DNA of 7,293 nt from positions 1 through 7,293 of the forward strand of contig DNFG01000041.1 of assembly GCA_003487005.1 (NCBI GenBank). The letters are read 5' to 3'. The stretch comes from Bryobacterales bacterium (GTDB taxonomy: Bacteria; Acidobacteriota; Terriglobia; Bryobacterales; Bryobacteraceae). The notes beneath the pieces are model-generated. The model was not told the origin of the DNA. It ran no database searches and saw only the letters and a list, made by a program, of their open reading frames with translations. Made by a program: the position numbers and the translations under genes. Position 1 is the first letter of the stretch. The number at the start of each line of letters is the position of its first letter. This document shows positions 1 to 5,687 of this stretch, in pieces.

Positions 1-277
1 ATCGGATCCGGCTTTGCTCGAGGACATCGTCGAGGAAACGATTGACTTCGTCTTCGGAAGTCAAACGAGTGTAACGACCTTGTGCGATATCTTCATCCCC
101 TTCAGCAATCGCGGTACGGAGCCATTCCAGACGGGCATCAACTTCAGCCTGATGCTGTTCCAGAAGCCTGAGACCTTCGCGTATCATCTCACTGGCATTG
201 CTGTATCGGCCAGAAGCGACACCGGCTTCAACGAACTGGTCGAGCCGTTCGGTCAAATTCACATTGCGTGTGGGCAT
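1..277 (-). CDS. parD: ParD-family type II antitoxin, C-terminus cut by window edge
   Basis: Read on the minus strand from the ATG at 277, the frame stays open for 92 codons to the window edge. The product begins MPTRNVNLTERLDQFVEAG, and residues 1-45 fit a ribbon-helix-helix DNA-binding domain: a short strand (RNVNLT), a helix, then SGRYSNASEMIREGLRLLE, the usual ParD/CC2985 signature. The rest is a charged helical tail (EGDEDIAQGRYTRL, DEVNRFLDDVLEQ), which in this family wraps the ParE toxin. Family members are about 80-95 residues, so the stop should lie only a few codons past the edge. By family logic the protein neutralises a RelE/ParE-fold toxin and represses its own promoter; parE would be immediately downstream, outside the window. 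GC is near 50-53% here against clearly higher values next door, suggesting transfer. The upstream gene ends 90 bp away and a promoter with palindrome lies between. Family assignment is firm; the toxin partner is inferred. Confidence 0.85.
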   Translation of the reverse strand, partial: MPTRNVNLTERLDQFVEAGVASGRYSNASEMIREGLRLLEQHQAEVDARLEWLRTAIAEGDEDIAQGRYTRLTSEDEVNRFLDDVLEQSRIR

Positions 278-293
278 CGGGAGCTCTGAGGAC

Positions 294-322
294 AGGTTAG
301 CAGCACTGGCAAAGTTTGCCAA
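294..322 (-). promoter_or_regulatory. Predicted parD promoter
   Basis: On the minus strand there is TTGGCA (317-322, one mismatch to the sigma-70 -35 consensus), a spacer of exactly 17 bp, then TAACCT (294-299, three of six matches to the -10). The predicted start of transcription is near 287, giving a leader of about 10 nt before the ATG at 277. The -10 is weak, but the spacing and the overlapping palindrome support a real regulated promoter. Confidence 0.55.
307..321. promoter_or_regulatory. 15-bp palindrome, candidate ParD operator
   Basis: The bases TGGCAAA-G-TTTGCCA form a perfect 7+1+7 palindrome. It overlaps most of the -35 hexamer and the first part of the spacer of the predicted parD promoter, 30-44 bp upstream of the start codon. 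Ribbon-helix-helix antitoxins bind such short symmetric sites as dimers and repress by blocking RNA polymerase, so autoregulation is the natural reading. A transcription terminator is unlikely: the loop would be one base and no U-run follows. Confidence 0.6.
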
Positions 323-361
323 CCAGGGGCGGACACCAGGGGGCGGCACCAGCGGGGTGCA
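323..361. repeat. Three imperfect 13-bp tandem repeats
   Basis: Between the methyltransferase stop and the parD promoter lie three consecutive 13-bp units: CCAGGGGCGGACA (323-335), CCAGGGGGCGGCA (336-348) and CCAGCGGGGTGCA (349-361). Each starts with CCAG and ends in CA. The array abuts the -35 hexamer. Within it, GCACC (346-350) and GGTGC (356-360) could form a five-pair hairpin, but no U-run follows on the minus strand. It could be protein-binding sites, a junction scar, or simply G-rich low-complexity sequence. Confidence 0.5.
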
Positions 362-367
362 GGCGGG

Positions 368-991
368 TCAATCCTTGCGGGCGACCAGGCGGATAACGGG
401 GACTCTCGCCCCGGGGCCGAGGCTCCATTCGGGCTGCATTTCGCGGTCTTCGTAGCGGACGATGTGGAGGCGGTTGAAGGTGCGGAGGAGTTGGTTGGTG
501 GCGTAGCCGCGCTGGCCCGGGGCGGCTTCATGGTAGCCCTCGACGACGAGCAGGCCTCCGGGTTTGAGCATATCCATGATTTTTTTGGCGTTTTTGGTGG
601 TTAATTCCTCGATATACATGCAGAGGATGACGTCGTAACGGTTGAGGTAGGCAGGGAGGTCCTCGAAGCGGCTGACGCTGGCTTCGAGGGGGACATTGAG
701 CTTCTTCGCTTCGGCCTGGGCGAGTTTGACGGCCTCCGAGGAGATGTCGATGCCGGTGACCTTCCAGCCCTTGCGGGCGAGATAGATGGCGTTGCGGCCG
801 TTGCCCATGCCGATGTCCAGCGCGGAGCCCGGCGTGGCATTCGCGAGAGTCTCGAGGACGAGGGTGCTGGGGTTGACGGGGACTTTGGCGTCGCGGCCGG
901 CGTAGATCTGGTCCCAGCGGGGGGCCTCGGGGCGGCGCTGGGCGGCGAGGGGGAGCGCGAGGGCGAGGATGAGGAGGATGCGAAGAGTCAT
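368..991 (-). CDS. SAM-dependent methyltransferase with N-terminal signal peptide (TehB-like)
   Basis: The product is 207 residues with a class I methyltransferase fold. Motif I is ALDIGMGNGRN at 57-67 (SAM binding), the acidic end of strand 2 is VTGIDIS at 78-84, and LKPGGLLVVEG at 142-152 is the post-motif III strand. GNGRN..YLA..G..VT resembles TehB-type tellurite methyltransferases, but the substrate cannot be told. Residues 1-18 (MTLRILLILALALPLAAQ) are a hydrophobic signal-peptide-like leader with cleavage likely after AA, so the enzyme is predicted to leave the cytoplasm, odd for an enzyme needing SAM. There is no ATG, GTG or TTG codon between the start and Met62 inside motif I, so a later start cannot remove the leader. 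The ATG overlaps the stop of the upstream copper-binding lipoprotein gene (ATGA, 988-991), with no clear ribosome site, indicating translational coupling. Methyltransferase fold is certain; location and substrate are inferred. Confidence 0.85.
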   Translation of the reverse strand: MTLRILLILALALPLAAQRRPEAPRWDQIYAGRDAKVPVNPSTLVLETLANATPGSALDIGMGNGRNAIYLARKGWKVTGIDISSEAVKLAQAEAKKLNVPLEASVSRFEDLPAYLNRYDVILCMYIEELTTKNAKKIMDMLKPGGLLVVEGYHEAAPGQRGYATNQLLRTFNRLHIVRYEDREMQPEWSLGPGARVPVIRLVARKD

Positions 992-1308
992 GGTTCGGGT
1001 TGGATGTCGATGAGCCAGTAGTGGAGGTCGTTCCGGAGGACGGTGGCGCGGATGGTGGCGCCCTCCTTCAGTTTGGCGAATTCAGCGGGGTCGGGGACGG
1101 GGAAGTCCATCGTCATCGCCTTCATCCACCCGTCGATGTCTTCGTGTTTGATGACGGCGATGCGGTTTTCGGGGCGCAGGCGAAGGACTTCGCCGCGCAT
1201 GGGGTATTTTTGCTGGGGTTCGCCGAAGTCGAAGGCGGGTTCACGCTGCGCGGGGGTGCAGGCGACGGCGCCGAGCAGGGCGGCGGCGAGGAAAAAGCGG
1301 CGGAACAT
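988..1308 (-). CDS. CusF-like copper-binding lipoprotein
   Basis: A 106-residue protein with a lipoprotein-type leader, hydrophobic residues 5-16 followed by Cys17 (LLGAVACTP); the lipobox has Ala rather than Leu at -3, so lipidation is probable, not certain. Residues 35-103 fit the small CusF/CusF_Ec beta-barrel: PMRGEVLRLRPENRIAVIKH then EDIDGWMKAMTMDFPV. Likely metal ligands are His55, Met65 and Met67, with Trp61 nearby; in CusF, His, two Met and a Trp stacking on Cu(I) form the site. The PGxMxAMTMxF type of motif also occurs in copper-binding domains next to SCO proteins. Expected role: periplasmic copper binding or delivery. It is the first cistron of an overlapping pair with the exported methyltransferase; no Cus pump or SCO gene is visible. 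An AAGGAAGG ribosome site lies about 11 nt upstream. The ATG at 1319 is in another frame and yields no family sequence. Confidence 0.85.
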   Translation of the reverse strand: MFRRFFLAAALLGAVACTPAQREPAFDFGEPQQKYPMRGEVLRLRPENRIAVIKHEDIDGWMKAMTMDFPVPDPAEFAKLKEGATIRATVLRNDLHYWLIDIQPEP

Positions 1309-1319
1309 GAAATGAACAT

Positions 1320-1327
1320 CCTTCCTT
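1320..1327 (-). promoter_or_regulatory. Shine-Dalgarno for the CusF-like gene
   Basis: Minus-strand AAGGAAGG sits in the 21-bp gap after the glutaryl-CoA dehydrogenase stop, about 11 nt before the ATG at 1308. It is the best ribosome site of the left half of the window and supports the 1308 start. Confidence 0.55.
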
Positions 1328-1329
1328 AA

Positions 1330-2499
1330 TTAACGATACGCCTGAATGCCCGTGACCATTTCACCGAGAACGAGGGTGTGAATGTGGTCGGTACCCTCGT
1401 AGGTCTTGACGGTTTCGAGATTGCAGAGGTGGCGCATGATGGGATAGTCGTCAATGATGCCGTTGGCGCCGAGCAGGTCGCGGGAGAGGCGGGCGCATTC
1501 CAGGGCCATGGCGACATTGTTGCGCTTGAGCATCGAGATGTGGGCAGGGGCGAGGCGGCCGGCGTCCTTGAGGCGGGCGCAGTGGAGGGCGAGGAGTTGG
1601 GCCTTCGAGATTTCCGTGGCCATCCAGGCGAATTTTTCCTGGACGAGTTGGTGGGAGGCGATGGGTTTATTGTCGAACTGCTTACGCTCGAGGCAATAGA
1701 GGCGGGCGGTTTCGAAGCAGTCCATGGCGGCGCCGACAACGCCCCAGCCGATGCCATAGCGGGCCTGGGAGAGGCAGGCGAGGGCGGATTTGAGGCCAAT
1801 GGCCTCGGGGAGGCGGTTGGATTCGGGAATACGGCAGTCGGAAAAAGCGAGTGACGAGGTGACCGAGGCGCGCATCGAGAGCTTGCCGTGGATGTCGGAG
1901 GAGGTATAGCCGGGCGTGCCTTTTTCGACGAGGAAGCCGCGGACGCCTTCCTCCGTGCGGGCCCAGACCACGGCGACATCGGCCACAGTGCCGTTGGTGA
2001 TCCAGGTCTTTTCGCCGTTGAGGACCCAATGATCGCCGTCGCGGACGGCACGCGTGGTCATGCCGCCGGGATTGGAGCCGAAGCCGGGTTCGGTGAGGCC
2101 GAAGCAGCCGATGGCCTCGCCGGTCTGGAGGCGCGGCAGCCAATGCTGTTTCTGCTCCTCGGAGCCGAAGGTGAAAATCGGGTACATGACGAGGCCGCCC
2201 TGCACGCTGGCGAAGGAGCGGAGCCCGGAATCGCCGCGTTCAATTTCCTGCATGATCAGGCCATATTCGACGCCATTCAGGCCGGCGCAGCCATAGCCGT
2301 CGATATTGGCGCCGAGGAATCCGAGTTCGCCCATCTGGCGGATCAGGTGGGCGGGGAAGCGGCCGTCGTTGTAGCAGTCTTTGATGACGGGGAGGACCTG
2401 TTCGTCGACGAACTGGCGGGCGGTCTGTCGGACGAGGCGTTCGTCATCGGAGAGGAGGGAGTCAAGGTGGAGGTAGTCAACGCCTTTGAAGGTCGGCAT
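1330..2499 (-). CDS. gcdH: Glutaryl-CoA dehydrogenase
   Basis: A 389-residue FAD-dependent acyl-CoA dehydrogenase, full length for the family. It oxidises and decarboxylates glutaryl-CoA to crotonyl-CoA, passing electrons to ETF, in lysine, tryptophan and some aromatic acid degradation in the cytoplasm. Subfamily marks: QEIERGDSGLRSFASVQ at 84-100 with Glu87, Arg94 and Ser95 (Arg94 binds the distal carboxylate in human GCDH); GCFGLTEPGFGSNPGG at 131-146, the FAD/substrate loop; and TYEGTDHIHTLVLG at 366-379 with catalytic base Glu368. Tyr367 before the base is kept, as in decarboxylating enzymes. The usual order after YEGT is HD; here it is DH. The ATG at 2499 has only a weak ribosome site; the ATG at 2508 is in another frame. 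It lies 38 bp after lepB and 21 bp before the CusF-like gene. No ETF or crotonase gene is nearby. A short-chain acyl-CoA dehydrogenase is the less likely alternative. Confidence 0.9.
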   Translation of the reverse strand: MPTFKGVDYLHLDSLLSDDERLVRQTARQFVDEQVLPVIKDCYNDGRFPAHLIRQMGELGFLGANIDGYGCAGLNGVEYGLIMQEIERGDSGLRSFASVQGGLVMYPIFTFGSEEQKQHWLPRLQTGEAIGCFGLTEPGFGSNPGGMTTRAVRDGDHWVLNGEKTWITNGTVADVAVVWARTEEGVRGFLVEKGTPGYTSSDIHGKLSMRASVTSSLAFSDCRIPESNRLPEAIGLKSALACLSQARYGIGWGVVGAAMDCFETARLYCLERKQFDNKPIASHQLVQEKFAWMATEISKAQLLALHCARLKDAGRLAPAHISMLKRNNVAMALECARLSRDLLGANGIIDDYPIMRHLCNLETVKTYEGTDHIHTLVLGEMVTGIQAYR

Positions 2500-2515
2500 A
2501 CAACTTCATGGTAAT

Positions 2516-2531
2516 CCCGCGGAGAGGCGGG
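2516..2531 (-). repeat. Short GC hairpin between lepB and gcdH
   Basis: CCCGC (2516-2520) and GCGGG (2527-2531) form a five-pair all-GC stem with a six-base loop in the 38-bp gap. There is no U-run, so it is not a standard intrinsic terminator; it may weakly separate the cistrons or be chance in GC-rich DNA. Confidence 0.3.
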
Positions 2532-2537
2532 CGGTGG

Positions 2538-3056
2538 CTAACGGACGACGCCGAGTTTATCCAGGGGCCAATAAATAAAGACGGCTTTGCCGTAGATGGC
2601 TTCAGCGGGGACGGGTCCCCAGTTGCGGGAATCGTTGGAGGAGGAGCGGTGGTCGCCAAGGACGTAATAGCGGCCTTCGGGGACGGTGACTGCGGGGGCT
2701 GAGGAGATGTCGCGATACTCGTCGGGGACATACTCCTCGACGAGGGGTTCGTGGTTCACGTGGACGGTGCCGGCGATGATCTCGACGCGGTCGCCCGGGA
2801 GGCCGATGACCCGCTTGATGTAGCTTTTGGAGGGGTCGCCGGGGAACCAGAAGACGACGGTATCGCCGCGGCGGACCTGGTCAAAGCCAAGGCGGTAGCC
2901 GAACTTGTTGATGAAGATGCGTTCCTGATCGATCAGGGAGGGCATCATGGAGGTGCCTTCCACTTTGACCGGCTGATAGAGGAAGAGGATGACAAGCAGG
3001 GCGATGACGACGGAGAGAAGCAGGTCGCGCGCCCAGCCGAAAAAGCGTTTCAGCAT
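2538..3056 (-). CDS. lepB: Type I signal peptidase, compact form
   Basis: Starting at the ATG at 3056 the product has 172 residues. It cleaves signal peptides from secreted precursors at the outer face of the inner membrane. One membrane segment spans about residues 10-27 (DLLLSVVIALLVILFLYQ), followed by the serine box GTSMMPSL with nucleophile Ser36, the lysine box SYIKRVIGLPGD with general base Lys81, and box E GDHRSSSNDSRNWGPV near residues 134-149. All catalytic parts are present. It is short compared with E. coli LepB (over 300 residues, two membrane segments) and nearer the Bacillus Sip type. Start choice: an in-frame GTG at 3095 would add 13 residues (MLQSGQTHFPGGW) but has no ribosome site and falls inside an inverted repeat, whereas GGAGG lies four bases before the 3056 ATG. 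It follows the DUF885 gene by 59 bp and precedes gcdH by 38 bp. Confidence 0.92.
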   Translation of the reverse strand: MLKRFFGWARDLLLSVVIALLVILFLYQPVKVEGTSMMPSLIDQERIFINKFGYRLGFDQVRRGDTVVFWFPGDPSKSYIKRVIGLPGDRVEIIAGTVHVNHEPLVEEYVPDEYRDISSAPAVTVPEGRYYVLGDHRSSSNDSRNWGPVPAEAIYGKAVFIYWPLDKLGVVR

Positions 3057-3060
3057 CCAT

Positions 3061-3065
3061 CCTCC
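3061..3065 (-). promoter_or_regulatory. Shine-Dalgarno deciding the lepB start
   Basis: Minus-strand GGAGG lies four bases before the ATG at 3056. The spacing is short but the match is exact, and it selects this start over the GTG at 3095. Confidence 0.6.
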
Positions 3066-3081
3066 GGGGAAATGGGTTTGA

Positions 3082-3120
3082 CCTGATTGAAGCACGGCGC
3101 GGGGGGCGGGTGCAATCAGG
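3082..3120 (-). repeat. Inverted repeat spanning the DUF885 stop codon
   Basis: CCTGATTG (3082-3089) and CAATCAGG (3113-3120) are perfect eight-base inverted copies. CAC (3093-3095) and GTG (3110-3112) extend the stem after a three-base bulge, leaving a C-rich 14-nt loop in the minus-strand RNA. One arm contains the stop codon of the DUF885 gene (3116-3118). No U-run follows, so a standard rho-independent terminator is not supported. It could be an RNA-stabilising or attenuating hairpin ahead of lepB. Confidence 0.55.
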
Positions 3121-4870
3121 GGGTGGGAGAATTTACGCCGAGCAGTTCCGCGAGCGTGCGCATGGGAAGGGCGCCGGCGTGGAGGGCGCGTTCGTGGAAA
3201 TCGCGCCGCGAGAACCCGGGCTGCTTTTCCAGTTCAGAGCGTAGATTGAGAAATTCGCGGTAGCCGGCGTAGTAGGTGGGTAGCTGGCAGGAGGAGAGTT
3301 GCGCGCGCTGCCACTTGGCGGCAGCCTCTTCCTGCTCCTGGAAGGTCTGGGTCAGCATCAGGGCCATGGCGTCTTCGCGAGACATCGATTTGGTGTGGAG
3401 GCGGATGTCGAGAATGGCGTTCGCGATCGCGCGGAGCATCTGTTTGAGGAAGGTGAGGCGGAGTTCGGGCGAGCCATTGAGGTAGCCGGCATCCAGCATG
3501 GCCTCGGTCGAGTACATCGCCCAGCCTTCGATGTAGACGCCGTTGCCGAACAGGGCGCGGAGGAGGCGCCGGGATTCGGGCTGGATCTGGTTGGCGTATT
3601 CGAACTGGACGTAGTGGCCAGGGATGGCTTCGTGGATGGTGAGAATGCGGAGGGCGTAGTCGTTGTACTCGCGCAGTTTGGACTGGGCGCGTTCTTCGCT
3701 CCAGGCATCGGGGATGGGCGTGAGCCAGTAGAATGCGCCGAGTTCGGGCTGCAGTGCCGGGGCTGTGCTGAAGCCGCCGACTCCGTAAATGCCGCGCATG
3801 AACTCGGGAGTTTCGATCAGTTCGAGGTTGTCGCGGGTGGGGGGCGTCAGAAGCTGATCGGGGTTGGCGTTGAGGAAGGCGCGGGTTTCGTCCAGCGTCT
3901 TGCGGGCGTCGGCGAAGTACGAGGCGCGCGTCGGGCGATTCTCGGCGATGCGGTCGAGGACCCGGCCGACGATCAGGTTGAGATCGACACGGGGGCGCTC
4001 ATTCGGAAAGTACCGGTTGTGGAGCGGAAGGGCGATGTCAAACATCCGCTTGCGGAAGGCGCGAAGGTCCTGTTCGGCTTCCTGGAGGGACTGCTCAACC
4101 GTGCGGGTGCCGCCCATGGCGAGCTTGAATTTCTTCTCGTACTTTTCGGGACCGAGGCGCCAGGAGTCAGGGCCGGCGTCGGGGAGTTGATCGAGGAATT
4201 GCGCGAACTCGTGCATGGCCGCGAGAGCGGGTTCCACCGCCTGATCGAAAGCGGGGCGGAGGTCCTGAGGGACGGCATCGCGAAGGGTGGATCCGGCGAG
4301 CCGGATGTTGCCTTCGTTCTCTTCGCGGGCGACGCGGGCCCAGACTCCAGGCACACCATTGAGGTTGGCGCGCGCGGCGGCAAGCAGGGCGGGGGCGGCC
4401 TGAAGGCGGGCAATGATGTGGCGCCAGCGGTCGGGGGCGGGAGCGTATTCGATGGAGAAGGGCGTGAACAGGGCGTGGCCGAGGAGTTCGACGTAGAGCG
4501 TGGGGTTATGCTGCCACGAGCGGATTTCGTCGAGTTCGAGCAGGGCGGACTCCACCTGATTCTGCATGAGGCTGAGGTCGGCGCGGTCCTCGGCGTCCAG
4601 GGTCTGCTGGTCGATTTGGGCGAAGCGTTTCTGCCAGTCGCGCCAGTAGCGGCGCTGGCGGTCGAGGCCGGCGGCGCTCAGGTCATCGAGTTGCTCGTCG
4701 AGGTTGCGGTCCTGGTGGCGGTGGTATCCGGCGGCGGTGGCTGAGACCGGCGAGAGGGCGAGGGTGCCGTAAATGAACTCGCCGCGGAGGGCGTTGAAGT
4801 CCAGTGGGCCGGAGGGGCGAGAGCACGAACCGGCGGTCAATAGAAGGGCGAAAAGCAGAATCCACCGCAT
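3116..4870 (-). CDS. DUF885-family lipoprotein, putative zinc metallopeptidase
   Basis: From the ATG at 4870 the product has 584 residues, the usual DUF885 size. Residues 1-16 (MRWILLFALLLTAGSC) are a signal peptide with a loose lipobox and Cys16 as lipidation site, so it likely sits on the periplasmic side of a membrane. The N-terminal TLALSPVSATAAGYHRH segment is typical of the family. The likely metal site is HEAIPGHY at 413-420 (HExxPGH, with His413, Glu414 and His419), plus EGWAMYSTEAM from Glu448. The middle is helical and charged. Family members are annotated as uncharacterised hydrolases or peptidases; the substrate here is unknown. The frame continues upstream to 5152, but that part lies inside kduD, is low-complexity Pro/Ser, and has no leader; the 4870 ATG has GGAG about nine bases upstream and starts a clean signal peptide. 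It follows kduD by 40 bp. Confidence 0.85.
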   Translation of the reverse strand: MRWILLFALLLTAGSCSRPSGPLDFNALRGEFIYGTLALSPVSATAAGYHRHQDRNLDEQLDDLSAAGLDRQRRYWRDWQKRFAQIDQQTLDAEDRADLSLMQNQVESALLELDEIRSWQHNPTLYVELLGHALFTPFSIEYAPAPDRWRHIIARLQAAPALLAAARANLNGVPGVWARVAREENEGNIRLAGSTLRDAVPQDLRPAFDQAVEPALAAMHEFAQFLDQLPDAGPDSWRLGPEKYEKKFKLAMGGTRTVEQSLQEAEQDLRAFRKRMFDIALPLHNRYFPNERPRVDLNLIVGRVLDRIAENRPTRASYFADARKTLDETRAFLNANPDQLLTPPTRDNLELIETPEFMRGIYGVGGFSTAPALQPELGAFYWLTPIPDAWSEERAQSKLREYNDYALRILTIHEAIPGHYVQFEYANQIQPESRRLLRALFGNGVYIEGWAMYSTEAMLDAGYLNGSPELRLTFLKQMLRAIANAILDIRLHTKSMSREDAMALMLTQTFQEQEEAAAKWQRAQLSSCQLPTYYAGYREFLNLRSELEKQPGFSRRDFHERALHAGALPMRTLAELLGVNSPTP

Positions 4871-4910
4871 AAAAAGAGGCTCCGCTGCCAGCATAGCGCG
4901 GGGGGTGGGG

Positions 4911-5681
4911 TCAACGCCCCAGCCAGCCGCCGTCGACAACGAGGATCGAACCGTTGACGTAGTTGGAGGCCGAAGATGCGAGGAAGAGCGCGGCGCCCTG
5001 GAGATCGGCGGGTTCACCCCAGCGGGCGGCGGGAATGCGGGCGAGGATGGCGGGGTTGCGGACGGGGTCCGCGCGGAGGGCGGCGGTATTGTCGGTGGCG
5101 ATGTAGCCGGGGGCGATGGCGTTGACCTGGACATTGAAGGGCGCCCATTCATTGGCGAGGGCCTTGGTCAGCTGGGCGATCGCGCCCTTGCTGGCGGCAT
5201 AGCCGGGGACGGTGATTCCGCCCTGGAACGAGAGTAGCGAGGCGGTGAAAATGATTTTGCCGGAGCGGCGTTCCACCATCCGGGCGCCGAGGGCGCGGGC
5301 CAGCAGCCAGGGGGCATGGAGGTTGGTTTCGAGGACTTCGTCCCAATCCTTGTCGGGATGAACGGCGGCGGGCGCGCGGCGGATGGTCCCGGCATTGTTG
5401 ACGAGGATGTCGATCGCTGGACCGGTCTCCAGCAGCTGATCGAGCCACTTCTGGACGGCCGCGCGCGAGGAGAGGTCGACGGCGAATGCCTGACACTGGC
5501 GGCCGAGAGCGCGGATGGCCTCGCCGGGTTCTCCACCCCCGGGTTCCATCTGGCGGCTGACGGCGATGATGTCGGCGCCGGCTTCGGCGAGGGCCAGGGC
5601 GATGGCGCGGCCGATGCCGCGGCGGGCGCCGGTGACGAGGGCGGTGCGGCCATCGAGACGGAAGCGATCAAGGACGGACAT
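4911..5681 (-). CDS. kduD: 2-dehydro-3-deoxy-D-gluconate 5-dehydrogenase (SDR family)
   Basis: A 256-residue classical short-chain dehydrogenase, full length. KduD interconverts 2-dehydro-3-deoxy-D-gluconate and the 2,5-diketo form (DKII) in pectin/uronate breakdown in the cytoplasm. The nucleotide loop is TGARRGIG at 17-24, NNAG at 95-98, and the catalytic set Asn120, Ser148, Tyr161, Lys165. Blocks characteristic of KduD are LLSFQGGITVPGYAASK (149-165), NAIAPGYIATDNT (187-199), RIPAARWGEPADLQG (215-229) and YVNGSILVVDGGWLGR at the C-terminus. Odd points: Arg20-Arg21 in the glycine loop and Arg43 after strand 2 suggest NADP(H), while E. coli KduD uses NAD; and MEPGGGEPGE (45-54) is an extra glycine-rich stretch. 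No kduI, kdgK or pectinase gene is nearby. It starts six bases after the thioesterase stop with a weak GAGG site about ten bases upstream. Gluconate 5-dehydrogenase is the closest alternative. Confidence 0.82.
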   Translation of the reverse strand: MSVLDRFRLDGRTALVTGARRGIGRAIALALAEAGADIIAVSRQMEPGGGEPGEAIRALGRQCQAFAVDLSSRAAVQKWLDQLLETGPAIDILVNNAGTIRRAPAAVHPDKDWDEVLETNLHAPWLLARALGARMVERRSGKIIFTASLLSFQGGITVPGYAASKGAIAQLTKALANEWAPFNVQVNAIAPGYIATDNTAALRADPVRNPAILARIPAARWGEPADLQGAALFLASSASNYVNGSILVVDGGWLGR

Positions 5682-5687
5682 GACAGA

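Noticed and set aside
14..289. 91-codon open frame on the plus strand at the left edge
   Set aside because: It is the antisense of parD; only the minus strand gives a recognisable ribbon-helix-helix protein.
988..2499. A copper or respiratory operon including gcdH
   Set aside because: No SCO, Cus, oxidase or ETF gene is present; only co-direction and short spacing link gcdH to the copper-binding gene.
3299..4744. 481-codon open frame on the plus strand opposite the DUF885 gene
   Set aside because: It has no recognisable domain, is dominated by Gly, Ala, Glu and Val as expected for the antisense of GC-rich coding DNA, and lies wholly over a gene with a clear metallopeptidase motif.
4906..4921. 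TGGGG/CCCCA hairpin over the kduD stop codon
   Set aside because: Only five pairs in very GC-rich DNA and no U-run; it is compatible with chance and is not called as a terminator.
4871..5152. N-terminal extension of the DUF885 frame into kduD
   Set aside because: The added residues are Pro/Ser/Thr low-complexity shadow of kduD and would bury the signal peptide that begins at 4870.
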